Below are positions 1 to 14,000 of a stretch of DNA of 62,000 bases, piece by piece (within the stretch, counting starts at the first letter, position 1; each line of letters starts with the position of its first letter). Both the position numbers and the translations under genes were made by a program. Under the pieces are notes generated by a model. The model did not search any database. It saw only the letters and a program-made list of their open reading frames with translations, and had not been told where the DNA came from. The DNA is from Mesostigma viride (lineage: Eukaryota > Streptophyta > Mesostigmatophyceae > Mesostigmatales > Mesostigmataceae), in the NCBI GenBank assembly GCA_009746045.1, contig RPFO01000213.1:10567853-10629852 (forward strand). Reading direction: 5' to 3'.

Positions 1-1440
<1,440 letters not shown>

Positions 1441-1479
1441 GATAACAATCATAACCATCATACTGATAATAGTGATATT

Positions 1480-1920
1480 GATTAAATCAACAACAACAAC
1501 AATAGTAACAACAGTAACAACAATAGCAACAGTAACAACAATAACAACAGTAACAGCAATAACAACAGTAACAACAATAACAACAGTAACAACAATAACG
1601 ACGATAACAACAGTAACAACAATAACAACAACAATAACAACAATAAGAATAACAACAATAACAACAGTAACAACAATAACAACAATAACAATAGCAACAA
1701 TAACAACAATAGCACTAGCAACAATAACAATAGCAACAATAACAACAATAACAACAATAGCAACAATGACAACAATAGCAACAATAACAACAATAGCAAC
1801 AATAACAACAATAGCAACAATAACGACAATAGCAACAATAACAATAGCAACAATAACAACAATAACAACAACAGCAACACTAACAAAAATAACAACAATA
1901 ACAATAACAACAATGATACT
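1480..1920. repeat. Degenerate AAC/AAT/AGC trinucleotide tract
   Basis: About 440 bp of imperfect AAC, AAT and AGC triplets (AACAACAATAACAACAGTAA type) directly before the acceptor of the first visible CalS exon. It is intronic low-complexity DNA. Confidence 0.95.
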
Positions 1921-1945
1921 AATAATGCTGTCGCTGGTGTTGCAG

Positions 1946-2067
1946 GAGGGCCCGGCCACCGCCCACCTGGTTACTGGCGGCCGCACCGACCGGGAGCTGC
2001 TGCACGAGGCATTCAAGGCCACCGCGGGCCCCCTGCTGGAGCGCGTCAAGGGCACCGGCAACGTCAA
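1946..2067 (+). CDS. CalS exon 1 in window (Vta1-like region end)
   Basis: Begins after acceptor TTGCAG and ends at donor GTAAGC. It encodes about 41 residues including RELLHEAFKATAGPLL, an amphipathic stretch like the end of the N-terminal Vta1-like region of plant callose synthases. It leaves phase 2, and exon 2 supplies the one base needed. The incoming phase cannot be checked because earlier exons are outside the window. Confidence 0.8.
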
Positions 2068-5000
2068 GTAAGCGGCAAAGTCTATCATGGGGAAATGTGG
2101 AGATTTCTTTTTATTTCTAAACAACGGTAGGGTAAAGCGTGCACAGCTTTACTAGGGTGTCAAAGCAAGAGGAGGCTTCAAAATTGCCAATGCTGTGAAT
2201 TGATTACTTACTATCGATGACTTCATTCTGCACTATTATCAAGTTTCTATCGATGACTTCATTCTGCACTATTATCAAGTTGCTATCGATGACTTCATTC
2301 TGCACTATCATCAAGTTGTTTGTTCTGTTTTGACCCCGCACCTGCGGAATAAGCAAACTAGCAAGGGGTACCCGTGGAGGCTATACGCACGTACGTGCTG
2401 GCAACGTTCCTTGTGGAGGCCAAGTCACCTGGGATGCCAGGGTGGCAAGCCACTGGCCTTGCAAAGCAAATAACCAATGGGAGCCGGTTTTGTGCCGGCT
2501 GCTGCTGCCCCCCGATCGAGCGAATTTCAGAGGTGCAGTTTCATCGGACGGTGCAGCCTGCTTGTAGGTTTTGTTCTCGGTGAGTGGCCGTATAGCTTGA
2601 CATCCACTCTTGGAAAGTGATTGAGCAATGGCGGAAAGAAAGCTTTGAGCTGGGTATTATTAAGTGAGACAACTATTCCTGGACACATGGCGCTAAACAC
2701 GGCCTGCACCATGGCGGTTGCCTGAGGATTAGTGCTGGCCGTACGTTGCCGGATCTATGGTTATAACTGTCGTAGTGCCATGCTTTTTTTGTTTTTCTTT
2801 TCTCTGGGGTGTCGGGTGGGCTAGCAAGTGGGGGAGGTGGGCGGTTGGGCAGGGGCCGGACTAGATGTCTTGCTTGATGGCTGTTGCGCATGACTGTTGA
2901 TGCTTCTGATTGACCCTCTCATCGTGTTCCTTCTTTCCATCAATTCACCTATCCGCCCACAATTCTTGTTCCCCTTCCCCTTCCCCGGCCAGGGGCCTGG
3001 CCGACCCCCTCGAGGCCTGCTCCGTGCTCTTCCAGATGCTCTCGGGGCCACTCCCGGGCGAGCCGGTGGACTCGGGCACGCCACCTGGCGCCCCCGTGTC
3101 CGTGCCCGCCGACCTGCTGATGCTTGGTCGCGACCTGCTGGACTTGGTCGAAATGAGCGGGGTGACGTTCAACATCGTGCCCTTGCACCAGCTATCGCGC
3201 CCGTCGTCGCACCAGAAACTAGACGAGGGGATCATCCTCCCCGAGGTCCGTGCCGCGTACCTGGAGTTATTCCGTCAGACGAAGAACCTCCCACGTCCGC
3301 CGGCGGAGTTTCTTCCAGGGGGAAAGGATGTCGACGTGTTTGATTGGGCAGCCTCGATATTCGGGTTCCAGCCGGGCAACGTGGACAACCAGCGCGAGAA
3401 CGTGCTCATGATGCTGGCGAACGCGCATGCGGCGCTCCCGGATGCCAGGAGTGGTGGCCCCGACGAGCTGGACCCCCGCGTGGTCAAGGAGGTCTCCGAG
3501 AAGACGCTCTCGAATTACCGCTCCTGGCTGAGATACTTGGGCAAGAAGGAGGCATATCAGGGGTTTGGGGCCGGTGACGACGGTCAGAAGCAGCTTCTGT
3601 TATGCGTGCTCTACTGGCTCATCTGGGGCGAGGCCGCCAACGTGCGCTTCCTCCCTGAGTGCCTCTGCTACATCTTCCACCACATGGCCGGGGAGATGGC
3701 GCAGCGCGCGTCGCGCGAGTGGCAGGGGGGGGCGCAGTGGCGCCCGCGGTGGCTCACCGATGTTCGGGGGGGGACGTTTCTCTCGCAGGTCATCCAGCCA
3801 GTGTACGACATCCTCGCCGCGGTGAGAGGGTGTCCCTTTAGTTTTCCTTTGATCGATCCTGTATTTTTCCTTTGCTCGATTCCCTTTGTTCTCCCTTTGT
3901 TTCATTCCCTTTGTTCTCCCTCTTGTCCCCTTTGTTTTCCCTTTGTTTTCCCTTAGTTTTCCCTTAGTTTTCCCTTTGTTTTCCCTTTATTTCATTCCCT
4001 TTGTTCTCCCTCTTGTCCCCTGTATTTTCCCTTTGTTTTCCCTTTCCCCCCTTTGTTTCATTCCCTTTGCTCTCCCTCTTGTCCCCTTTGTTTTCCCTTT
4101 GTTCTCCCTCTTGTCCCCTTTGTTTTCCCTTTGTTTTCCCTTTGTCCCTGAGTTGGATGAAGCGTCTTCTCATCCTCCTCCTTTTGCTCCCCCCCCCAAT
4201 GGATGGATTGGCTTTCTTACTGTCCATACGATAAGCCCACTATGCCAATCTTTGCAATATGCAAACAAGGATTAGTCATGGGCCGGTTTCTCCCCTAATA
4301 TTCCCAAGTTTTCCACCCCCACTTTTCCCACTTCCACCCCCCTGAACTCCCGATTCTCACTGTCCTCTTACGGCCCTCTCTGGTCTATTCGTGTCTGGCC
4401 CTCTGGCCTATGCTTGTCCGGCCCTCTGGCCTAGAAGTGTCCAGCCCTCTGGCCTAGACGTGTCCGGCCGTCTGGCCTATGCGTGTCCGGTCTTCGAACC
4501 CATTATTGTCTGGCCCTCTGGTCCCACTCCTGAGCTCCTCAAAATCTAAGATACCATCCCCTAACCGTTCACCCCCACAGAAGGCGCACACCATGTGCTT
4601 TAACCCTGCCAGCTGGCGCCAAACTTTGGGAGCATCCGGGCCCCTTTTTTTCCACCACGTAGGGGGCGCACAACCTGTACCTTAACCCTGCCCCCAACTC
4701 AACCGTACCTTTACCCTCCCAATACTGTGCCGCCCCCCCCTTTGTTGTCCGTCCACCGCCGCAGGAGGCTCACAACGCACACGACACCTCGTCGCGGCCG
4801 CCCATCAACGGCAACCGCCCGCATACAGCATGGCGCAACTACGACGACATGAACGAGTTCTTCTGGACCAGGGACTGCTTCAAGCTCAAGTGGCCGTGGC
4901 GCACTGATGCCAACTACTTTGTGCCCCTGCTGCGCCACAAGCCCACGCAGCAGGTACTCCCAGTAGGGCTGTTCCCTTTACGTAGTAATAGCATGCGCTG

Positions 5001-8000
5001 AACTTAATAGTGACGCCGCAAGCTCCTCCTGCAGGTGCTTCCTTAATTATCCCCTTCAATTAGTTATGGGCCTATCTTCGAAGTCGTGCCAAAAGCTCAC
5101 CCTGAGAGTGGTTACTCATGAGTTGCTAGTACAGTTATATGCGCTTAGCTTGAAGGTTGCGCCACAAGCTCACACAGCAGGTACTTGAGGCTGCTGTTTG
5201 TAGGCAAGCCGCAATGAACGGATCGTGTCTCTATTGAACTGTAGCAATGTCTTATCTGATTCGCCTGCTGCCGCCTGGAATAGTACAGTAGTAGTTGTAT
5301 GCGCTTATCTCTATTTAACTGTAGCGTATCCGCTTGGTGCTGCCTGCTATTGGAAACATCTAGCACAGTCAAGAAACCAACCCGCTAGAAGTGATTTAGT
5401 CATTTAGAATAGCCTGGGAGAGTAGGGTCAAGGCCAAGCACCTTTTATAAAATGCCATCATACAATATTATTATACTGCCTTTTTTACAATCCAACCATG
5501 GTGGATCGAGGTGGTGGTATGGTTATATGGAAGCACCACTACCTTGATACTGGCCCTGTCCTAGTAGAAGCAACTAGCGCTAACAAGCGATGATTTGTTT
5601 ATAAACCTCCCCCCCCCCCCCCCCCCCGGCGCCCCTGCCAGGAGATGCAAGCTGCGGTGGAGGCGGGGCAAGGCCAGAAGGTCTACAAGAAAGCGGCGTG
5701 GGGCCAGCACGGGTACAAGACGGCGCTGGAGAAGCGCTCCTGGCTCATGCTCATTCGCGCGTTTGACCGATTCGTGGCCTTGCTCGTCGTCTCCTTCCAG
5801 GTGGGCAGGGTGCACACCGTGGTTGAGCAATAAAGTTGACCAAATGTGGCTGGGCAGATGTGGCTGGGCAGTGTGGCCGTGCAGTTTGGTTGGGCAGTTT
5901 GGTTGGGCAATGTGGTGTTTGGCTCATGTAGCAAGTGATCTCGCGGCATCTCGTGGCTGGTGGGTACAGGATAAAAATGGTTGACCATTTTGGCCGTCTA
6001 TATAGAGCGCTCCCGCACATTAAACAAAGTGATTCCTCGGCGACTTATGCCAAATGGTTAGGGCCAAAGTAGGTATCTCTTTGGCTTCCCTGATCATTGC
6101 TAGACTCCTTGCTCTTATCGATGGATGGCGGACATGCCCCTTCCTGCACGGAAGTGAGGCCCATGTATAGTGCGGGCTAGGTACAGTGATATGCATCATG
6201 CATAGGGCGGAGGTGAGGCTCGTGTATGCATATCGGCCGCCCTCTCTGGTCAAGAACCCCTCACCATTTTCCAGGCTTCCCCATCTGCTGTGCTGTTTCT
6301 TCCCAAACTAACTGTTTGCCACTACTTCCAGTGGCCTATACCCTCTCATCTTCTCAGCCATCTTGGCTCACGGTCAACTTTGACACCCTATCTGACCCCC
6401 TTTATGTGATACTCCCCGCACCTGGCAGGGGCTGGTGATCGTCGCCCTCTCACGCAGCAACCGCGTGCCGGCGCAGCCGTTCGACCGCGACGGCGACGAG
6501 GTGATCAGCGAGGCCGAGCACCAGGAGTGGTTGGCCACCAGCGAGCGCAGGGACTACATCTGGGAGCCCCACATGGCGCGCACGCTGGGAACATGCGTTA
6601 TCACATATGCGGTCCTCAGCGGCCTCCAAGGTGGGAGCCGCGTATGTTACAGTGTCGCGTGGTGGGTGGGTGCTCAGCGGCCTCCAAGGTGGGAGCAGCA
6701 TGTCGTAGACTAGAGTAGTATGATGGGTTGGGTTGGGTTTGGTTGGGGGGGGGGAGGGGGCGTGTGCCCCCTGCGCTGCCCTCTCTCTCCATATGCCCTG
6801 CCGCCTCTTCCCCCTTCATTACGTGCTCGTGCGCTTCTTGCTCTCCGTATCTCCCACTCGCAATACCCCTCTCTGTTTCTCGCGTTTTTGATACCGCCAG
6901 TATCTATTATAATGTAGTATTTATTACAATATAGTGTAAGCTATAATGTAGTATTTATTATAATGTAGTGTTTATTATAATAATTATAATGTAGTGTATA
7001 TTATAATGTAGTATCTGTTATAATGTCATGTATACTATAATGTATTGTATACTATAATGTAGTATTTATTATAATGTAGTATCTATTATAATGTAGTATC
7101 TATTATAATGTAGTATCTATTATAATGTAGTATCTATAATGATGTAGTGTCTATTATAATGTGGTATTCATTACAATATAGTATTTATTAATACCCCTCT
7201 TCTCCCCTGCCACCCAGTGTGCTTGCTTTATCCTGCCACCCCCGCCCACCCCACGTGTCTCCTGCCCTCTGCCCCCCCCCTCCTGCACTGTGTCCACGCA
7301 GCCCTCATAGACATCTACGCCAATCTGGAGATCATCCCCCGCTTCATCCAGACCTGGCGTGGTTGGCTGCGCCTGTTCAACCTGCTGCTGCACGCTGCGT
7401 GGCACGCCGGCTGGAGCTTTGTGCTCATCTGGTTCTACATGTGCGTGACAGCTTGACATTGTTACGGTTATTTTTTGAACCCACCACCCCACCCCACTTG
7501 CTTTCTGACTTCCACACCCCTTCCTCCTCGGGCAAAGGATGAAAATTACTTTTCAGGATGCCATGTATAATTTTCATACAGGATGCCATGTATAATTTTC
7601 ATACAGGATGCCATGGAACCATAGTCTCCTTTCTCCCCCCTCCCCCCGCCCCTCCCATCTTCCTGTACTAGTATATTCCCCGGCCCCCAACCCCTCAACT
7701 CCAGCCCCTGACTCCACCCCATTTTTGCAGCGATGTGATGCACAAGACGCACCATAGCTATCTTCTACGTCTTATCTGAGTATCTAGTACGTCTTTACCC
7801 ATGATGCCTACCGTGGCTACCACCCCCCGTTTACCCCCACCCCCATATTGTTCTCCCCCACCCCCACCCCCACCCCCTCCAAGTGGTACAAGATGCACTA
7901 TTTCTATTGAGACTCACGCATATCCAGACAACAACACCAACCCTCGTACCCTTATTGTTTTCCAACATCTCCTCCACGCTCCAGCGGCACGATGCACAAG

Positions 8001-11000
8001 ATGCAATAGATAGCTATCTATATCTATTGCATCTTGCTATCTATACCTACCCAACAACAACAACAACACCCCGCTTGCCCTTCTCCTTGTACTGCCCCCT
8101 CCCCCTTCCCCCCTCCAGCGACATGATGCACAAGACGCACCTCTCGCAGGGCGGCGTATACCACCACGACACGCTCGTCGCCGACGCCATCTTCGGCGGC
8201 CTGTGCGCGCTCTACGTGGTGCCACCTGTCGCCCTGGCGTTGCTCCGCAGCTTCCACTGCTTCGTGGTGATGATGGACTGGATGGCCTCCCACCTGCCCT
8301 TCAGCATTCTGTTCGCGTTTGGCCGGGTGAGTGGGCGCGGGGCGCATGGGTGGGTGAGCGGGGGTGGGAGGGTTGGGATTGGGGTTGGTTGGGAAGCTCG
8401 TGGTGCAAGGATGGATTACTGGGCCTTGCCGCATGCTTGACGCTGCTGCAATGTCAAGGAGATTACTGTTGTAATTCTCACGTAAATCCGTGTGAACCGT
8501 TCATCAAGCCATTTGAATCTCCACATTCTTGTCAAGGCCACTCGATATGCACCTCCTGTCAAGTCTCCAAGGACCGTAGTTTGCACCATGCCTCATCTCT
8601 GTTCATGAAAACCGGCTCCCTTTTTGAGCACTTGCACCACAACTGCGCATTCAAGGTACCAACTGTTTTTTTTTTAAGGCACCAATATTCGCATGCACCA
8701 ACTAGGCTAGATCCCCAACTGTGCCTACCTGTCTACCTGTCAAAATTTTCTCGATCTTACATTACTGGGAGGAGGAGGAAGATCTTAAGGCCTTTGACTT
8801 GAATCACTTTGAATTAACTTGAGGATGATTTCCGACAGCCAACACGGCTCAGCCAACCAGGCTAACATGCCAACAAGGCAACAACAAGCCAACAAGACTT
8901 TAAGAGCAGGTCAACAAGACCATGGCTAGACATTAGCCCCAAGCTAAACCGAGGCGACCAACAAGGTACCAACAATTGCATTACGCATCACTAAATTGGA
9001 AGGCACGAAACAGTTGTGACCGTCGATCATGACATCTACGGTACAAATCGCTTGAGCCGCCTACCAGCACAACAATCGCCTCGACACTTAGGGAAGTGGT
9101 GCGAAACTAGTCTGCAGGCACAACGGCGCTACGCCTCCTAGGCGGCACTAGTACAGTGGTCATGCGCGGAGCACGGATCCAGCAAATTTTCCAGGGTACT
9201 ATGCGGGCACTCTCAACCGTAAATCATAGTGAGCCGTCACTGTGCCGATTTATAGAGTCATCGGCCAGAGAGAAATATTTATGGAAATGTTCGCACTGGA
9301 TCAGAACTAGGATAATGAAGTATTCTGACCAAGTTGAGACATATTGTCCCACATTCTTGGACAAGAAAGTACCAAAATGCCCGACCTGATTGCAAAGGGT
9401 GACTGTCTGTCCCGTAGCTGCCGACGGTCAGCTTGTTGACCAAAAAAGTTACAAAGTGCATCGAAGGTGGCAAATAAGGCTGGAACCTGGACACTAACTA
9501 GCGTAAGTGTTTCTACCTGCATGTGCCTGTACGCCTGCCTCTTCGCCTGCGCCGCGCAGTCAAGGGAGTATGTGGCGCGCACGATGGGAGAGCCGTTTGG
9601 CGTCGTGCTCTTGTAAGTGGAGGGGCATGGCCCTTTCGTCCCCGCATCATGCACCCGACCCTGCTCTGGGGGACAAAAACAATTGCTCCCCCTCCTTCCT
9701 TGTAGAAAAGACGTGCTCCACAAGGAAGCCTTTGTCTCGGACGCACAGCCAAGATGCCAGGGTAGATCCTTACCCCGAGTCCCGCAAAAGAGGTTTCCAA
9801 ATCTGGAACGCATTTACTGTGTTTTGTTCATCACGCACTATAATCTGATATCTATCAAGCATTATGTCGTTCATAATGTTATGACATTACATAGGGGCGT
9901 TGACGTGACATCTGTCGCTCGCTGCTATTGTCTGCTTGCTCCGCTCGCAAACGTATTAGTGTACTGTATGTGACTACCTGCTCATGTTTCTGCTGGCATA
10001 CGCATGACATGCTTGTTGCATGCTGCCATTCCTCGGCACTTAGTATGCTGCTTCAGTACCCACTAAATTTTCTGCCTGCGTCGTCACTCCTCAGCACTTA
10101 CTACCGTCATTCTCACCGTGTATTGCCTGCATCCGCCCCCCATCAGGTACTCCATCTTCTGGGTGATCCTGCTCGCCTGCAAGCTGACCACCAGCTACTA
10201 CCTCCAGGTACCGCACGTGCCTTGGTTAACTCAGTAACCAATCAGACAGTTAGAAATACTTTGATGAGACCGATCGCATTTGGTGGTCGGATCCCAGCTT
10301 TGTTGAAGCCCGATGGACTTGTCGCCTGTGCCTGGTCAGTTTGCCTGGCCTGAACAAAATTCGTCTCCCAAAACCATGCGTAGCATGTGGACTCAAGGGT
10401 GGTGGCATGATTGTGGGCGTTCATGTAGTCTGTTTCTTGCACTTGAACTTGAACTTGCACTTGCACTGCTTCCCGTAGCGCCTGCAGTAGATTTAATTGG
10501 GCCAGTAATGGTAAGTGACATCCGCTTCTGAATAGGTGGGAGTAAGGCCCTTTTTTTAAGCGCTTCGTTGAAGCGCTTCATTTGCCAACCCAAGCCGGGC
10601 GCCCGACCGCTGACGATCCCCCGCACCTCCGCCTCCCCCCCCCCCTCTACTGAAAGGCACCCATGAGCATGTCAGAATCCTTTTTCCGTGGAACCCCAGG
10701 TAACCAGACAATGAGTGGACCATGTGGGGATCCTTTTTCCATATATTTTCTTGACAATGAGCACCATGCCAGCAAATCGCATGAATTCGAGCATTTTTCC
10801 TCCCCTCTTCTACCACTGGCACCTTCCTGCAACTATGTCTTGTCTTGTCCCATCCATTTCCCCCTCTTGCCCCGCCCTCTCCCGTTTACCCTCCTACGCT
10901 TGCCCCCTCTCGCCCCCTAGCATCTAGCGCTGTTCTTCCCCTTTCTGCTCTGCCCCCTTCTAAGGACCCCAGATCAAGCGCTCATGCAGCCCACACATGT

Positions 11001-14000
11001 GCCCCCTCTTCTCACTTCCCACCCTCCCCAATAACCACCACGAACACACCTACTCCCTCGTGCCCCCTTCCTCCCGTGCTGTTTTTCTCAATCTCCCTAG
11101 CGCCCCCAGATCAACCTTCATGCGTCCCTCGCATGCGACTATCTCCTCGCCTACCCCCCTCCCAGATTACCAACAACAACAACCTATCCACTCCCTCTGT
11201 ACATCTCCCCTTCCTCACCTCCCTCGTACACTGTTTCGATCTCCCACGTATACAATATACTACTTCAAAATCAATTATTGTTATTATTTTCTCCCACGTT
11301 CCCCCGCCCCCAGATCCAGCCGCTCACGTGGCCCACGCGCCAGGTGTGGGGCTTCTGCGCGCTGAGCTACAGCTGGATCGAGACGCGGTCCGACTGCATC
11401 AACCTTGCCTTCGTGCTCTCCATGTGGCTGCCCACGGGGCTGGTGGGTTAAAATACTGGCTGAATATACTAGTTGATTATTCTATACTTGGTGAGTCACA
11501 TGGCCCATGTGGCTGCTCACGGGGCTGGTGGGTGGATATACTAGCTCCCTCAAACATGGACTCGAGAACCCGACGGCGTGCTGATGTGCTCTGTTCTAAG
11601 CATAAATGGGGTGGCCAGGGTGGCCAGGGTGGCCAAGGGGGTCAGCCCTATCCTGCACATCAGCACGCTCCTGGACCTTAACCACTTTGGGCGCTGGACG
11701 CTGCTGCTAACACCCTGGGACACGCCCGCCACCCTGGCATTTTAAGTATCTGCGCTTGTGTTGAGTACCAAGCCTTCTCCATACATCTTGTGGCTGCTTC
11801 CATATGGCAAGCCAATAAACAAGCTAGCAAGCAAGCGGCCCTGTGCGAGACTGCCACCAGAAGCAGCCCCATGCAATACTGCCACCAGAAGCGGCCCCAT
11901 GCGAGACTGCCACCAGAACAGGCCAAACGTCTCGCGCGTGTGTGCATGTACTTGCTACTCCTTCCCACTCTCCCTCTCTCACTCGCAGGTTACTCTTCCC
12001 TACCTATCCTGGCCCACAGGCTGTGCCTTCCCTGCCTCACCCCCCAGGTGCTTATCCTGGGCACCTTCATCTGATACACCACGTTGACTCCTTCTTTATA
12101 TATATCCCATGACTTTTCTTCGTATGAGTGTTGTAATGATCGCTTACCAATCCCGCCTCACCCCCCAGGTGTTTATCCTGGACACCTTCATCTGGTACAC
12201 CGTCCTCTCCACCATGGTGGGGGCCGCAATCGGCCTCAAGTGGCGCATGGGGGAGGTGAGCCGGTGCTGACAGATGCGCGAATGATCAACCCCCGACTCC
12301 TTTGATTAATGCCATATTGAGAGCATTGACATTTTGCCGACAGGCATGGACCATATTTCCCTAGGGCCCCGCCTACTCGCAGCATTTAGGTATCAACTGG
12401 GTTTCCCTTTGAGTCCGCATATGTGCAGGATTTAGATATGACCTGCTTTTCCTTTGGGTCCGCACATCTCGTTCCTTGCCTGAAGCAGCGTGGAAGGAAC
12501 AGCCTTCAGGAACCACAGCCTTGAGGTGAGGTACAGTAGGCAGTACACAGTAGCTTAGCAGGTCAATATGTTACCTCCGCTTAGTCCAACCTGCTTACCA
12601 CCACCTGCTTGAACCTTTCTAAGCATTCCTCCAATGTATAAACTGTGTTAGTATTCAGTGGCTATGAGCGTCGCTGGGAAATGGCATGCAGCTATGAAGT
12701 CACACTAACAACAAACAAAGCCGTTGCTAACAACAAGCAAAGCCGCCGCCAGGATTGTGTGCGCTGCGTTCTTAACGCAAAATATTAAACCCCTGTACGA
12801 GCTTGTACACGTGGTCTTCTTTGTTTTGCCCAACAAGTGCTGGCCCCTGGTGCAAGTGCACGTTTTCCCCTCCCTCTCTCTCTCCTTCCTCTCTCTCCTT
12901 CCTCTCTCTCCTTCCTCTCTCTCCTTCCTCTCTCTCCTTCCTCTCTCTCCTTCCTCTCTCTCCTTCCTCTCTCTCCTTCCTCTCTCTCCTTCCTCTCTCT
13001 CCTGCCTCTCTCTCCTTCCTCCCTCTCCTTCCTCCCTCTCCTTCCTCCCTCTCCTTCCTCCCTCTCCTTCCTCCCTCTCCTTCCTCTCTCTCCTTCCTCT
13101 CTCTCCTTCCTCTCTCTCCTTCCTCTCTCTCCTTCCTCTCTCTCCTTCCTCTCTCTCCTTCCTCTCTCTCCTTCCTCTCTCTCCTTCCTCCCTCTCCTTC
13201 CTCCCTCTCCTTCCTCCCTCTCCTTCCTCCCTCTCCTTCCTCCCTCTCCTTCCTCCCTCTCCTTCCTCCCTCTCCTTCCTCTCTCTCCTTCCTCTCTCTC
13301 CTTCCTCTCTCTCCTTCCTCTCTCTCCTTCCTCTCTCTCCTTCCTCTCTCTCCTTCCTCTCTCTCCTTCCTCTCTCTCCTTCCTCTCTCCTTCCTCTCTC
13401 TCCTTCCTCTCTCTCCTTCCTCTCTCTCCTTCCTCTCTCTCCTTCCTCTCTCTCCTTCCTCTCTCTCCTTCCTCTCGCTCCTTCCTCTCGCTCCTTCCTC
13501 TCGCTCCTTCCTCTCGCTCCTTCCTCTCGCTCCTTCCTCTCGCTCCTTCCTCTCGCTCCTTCCTCTCGCTCCTTCCTCTCGCTCCTTCCTCTCGCTCCTT
13601 CCTCTCGCTCCTTCCTCTCGCTCCTTCCTCTCGCTCCTTCCTCTCGCTCCTTCCTCTCGCTCCTTCCTCTCGCTCCTTCCCCTCCTTCCCCTCCTTCCCC
13701 TCCTTCCCCTCCTTCCCCTCCTTCCCCTCCTTCCCCTCCTTCCCCTCCTTCCCCCTTCCCCTCCTTCCCCTCCTTCCCCTCCTTCCCCTCCTTCCCCTCC
13801 TTCCCCTCCTTCCCCTCCTTCCCCTCCTTCCCCTCCTTCCCCTCCTTCCCCTCCTTCCCCTCCTTCCCCTCCTTCCCCTCCTTCCCCTCCTTCCCCTCCT
13901 TCCCCTCCTTCCCCTCCTTCCCCTCCTTCCCCTCCTTCCCCTCCTTCCCCTCCTTCCCCTCCTTCCCCTCCTTCCCCTCCTTCCCCTCCTTCCCCTCCTT

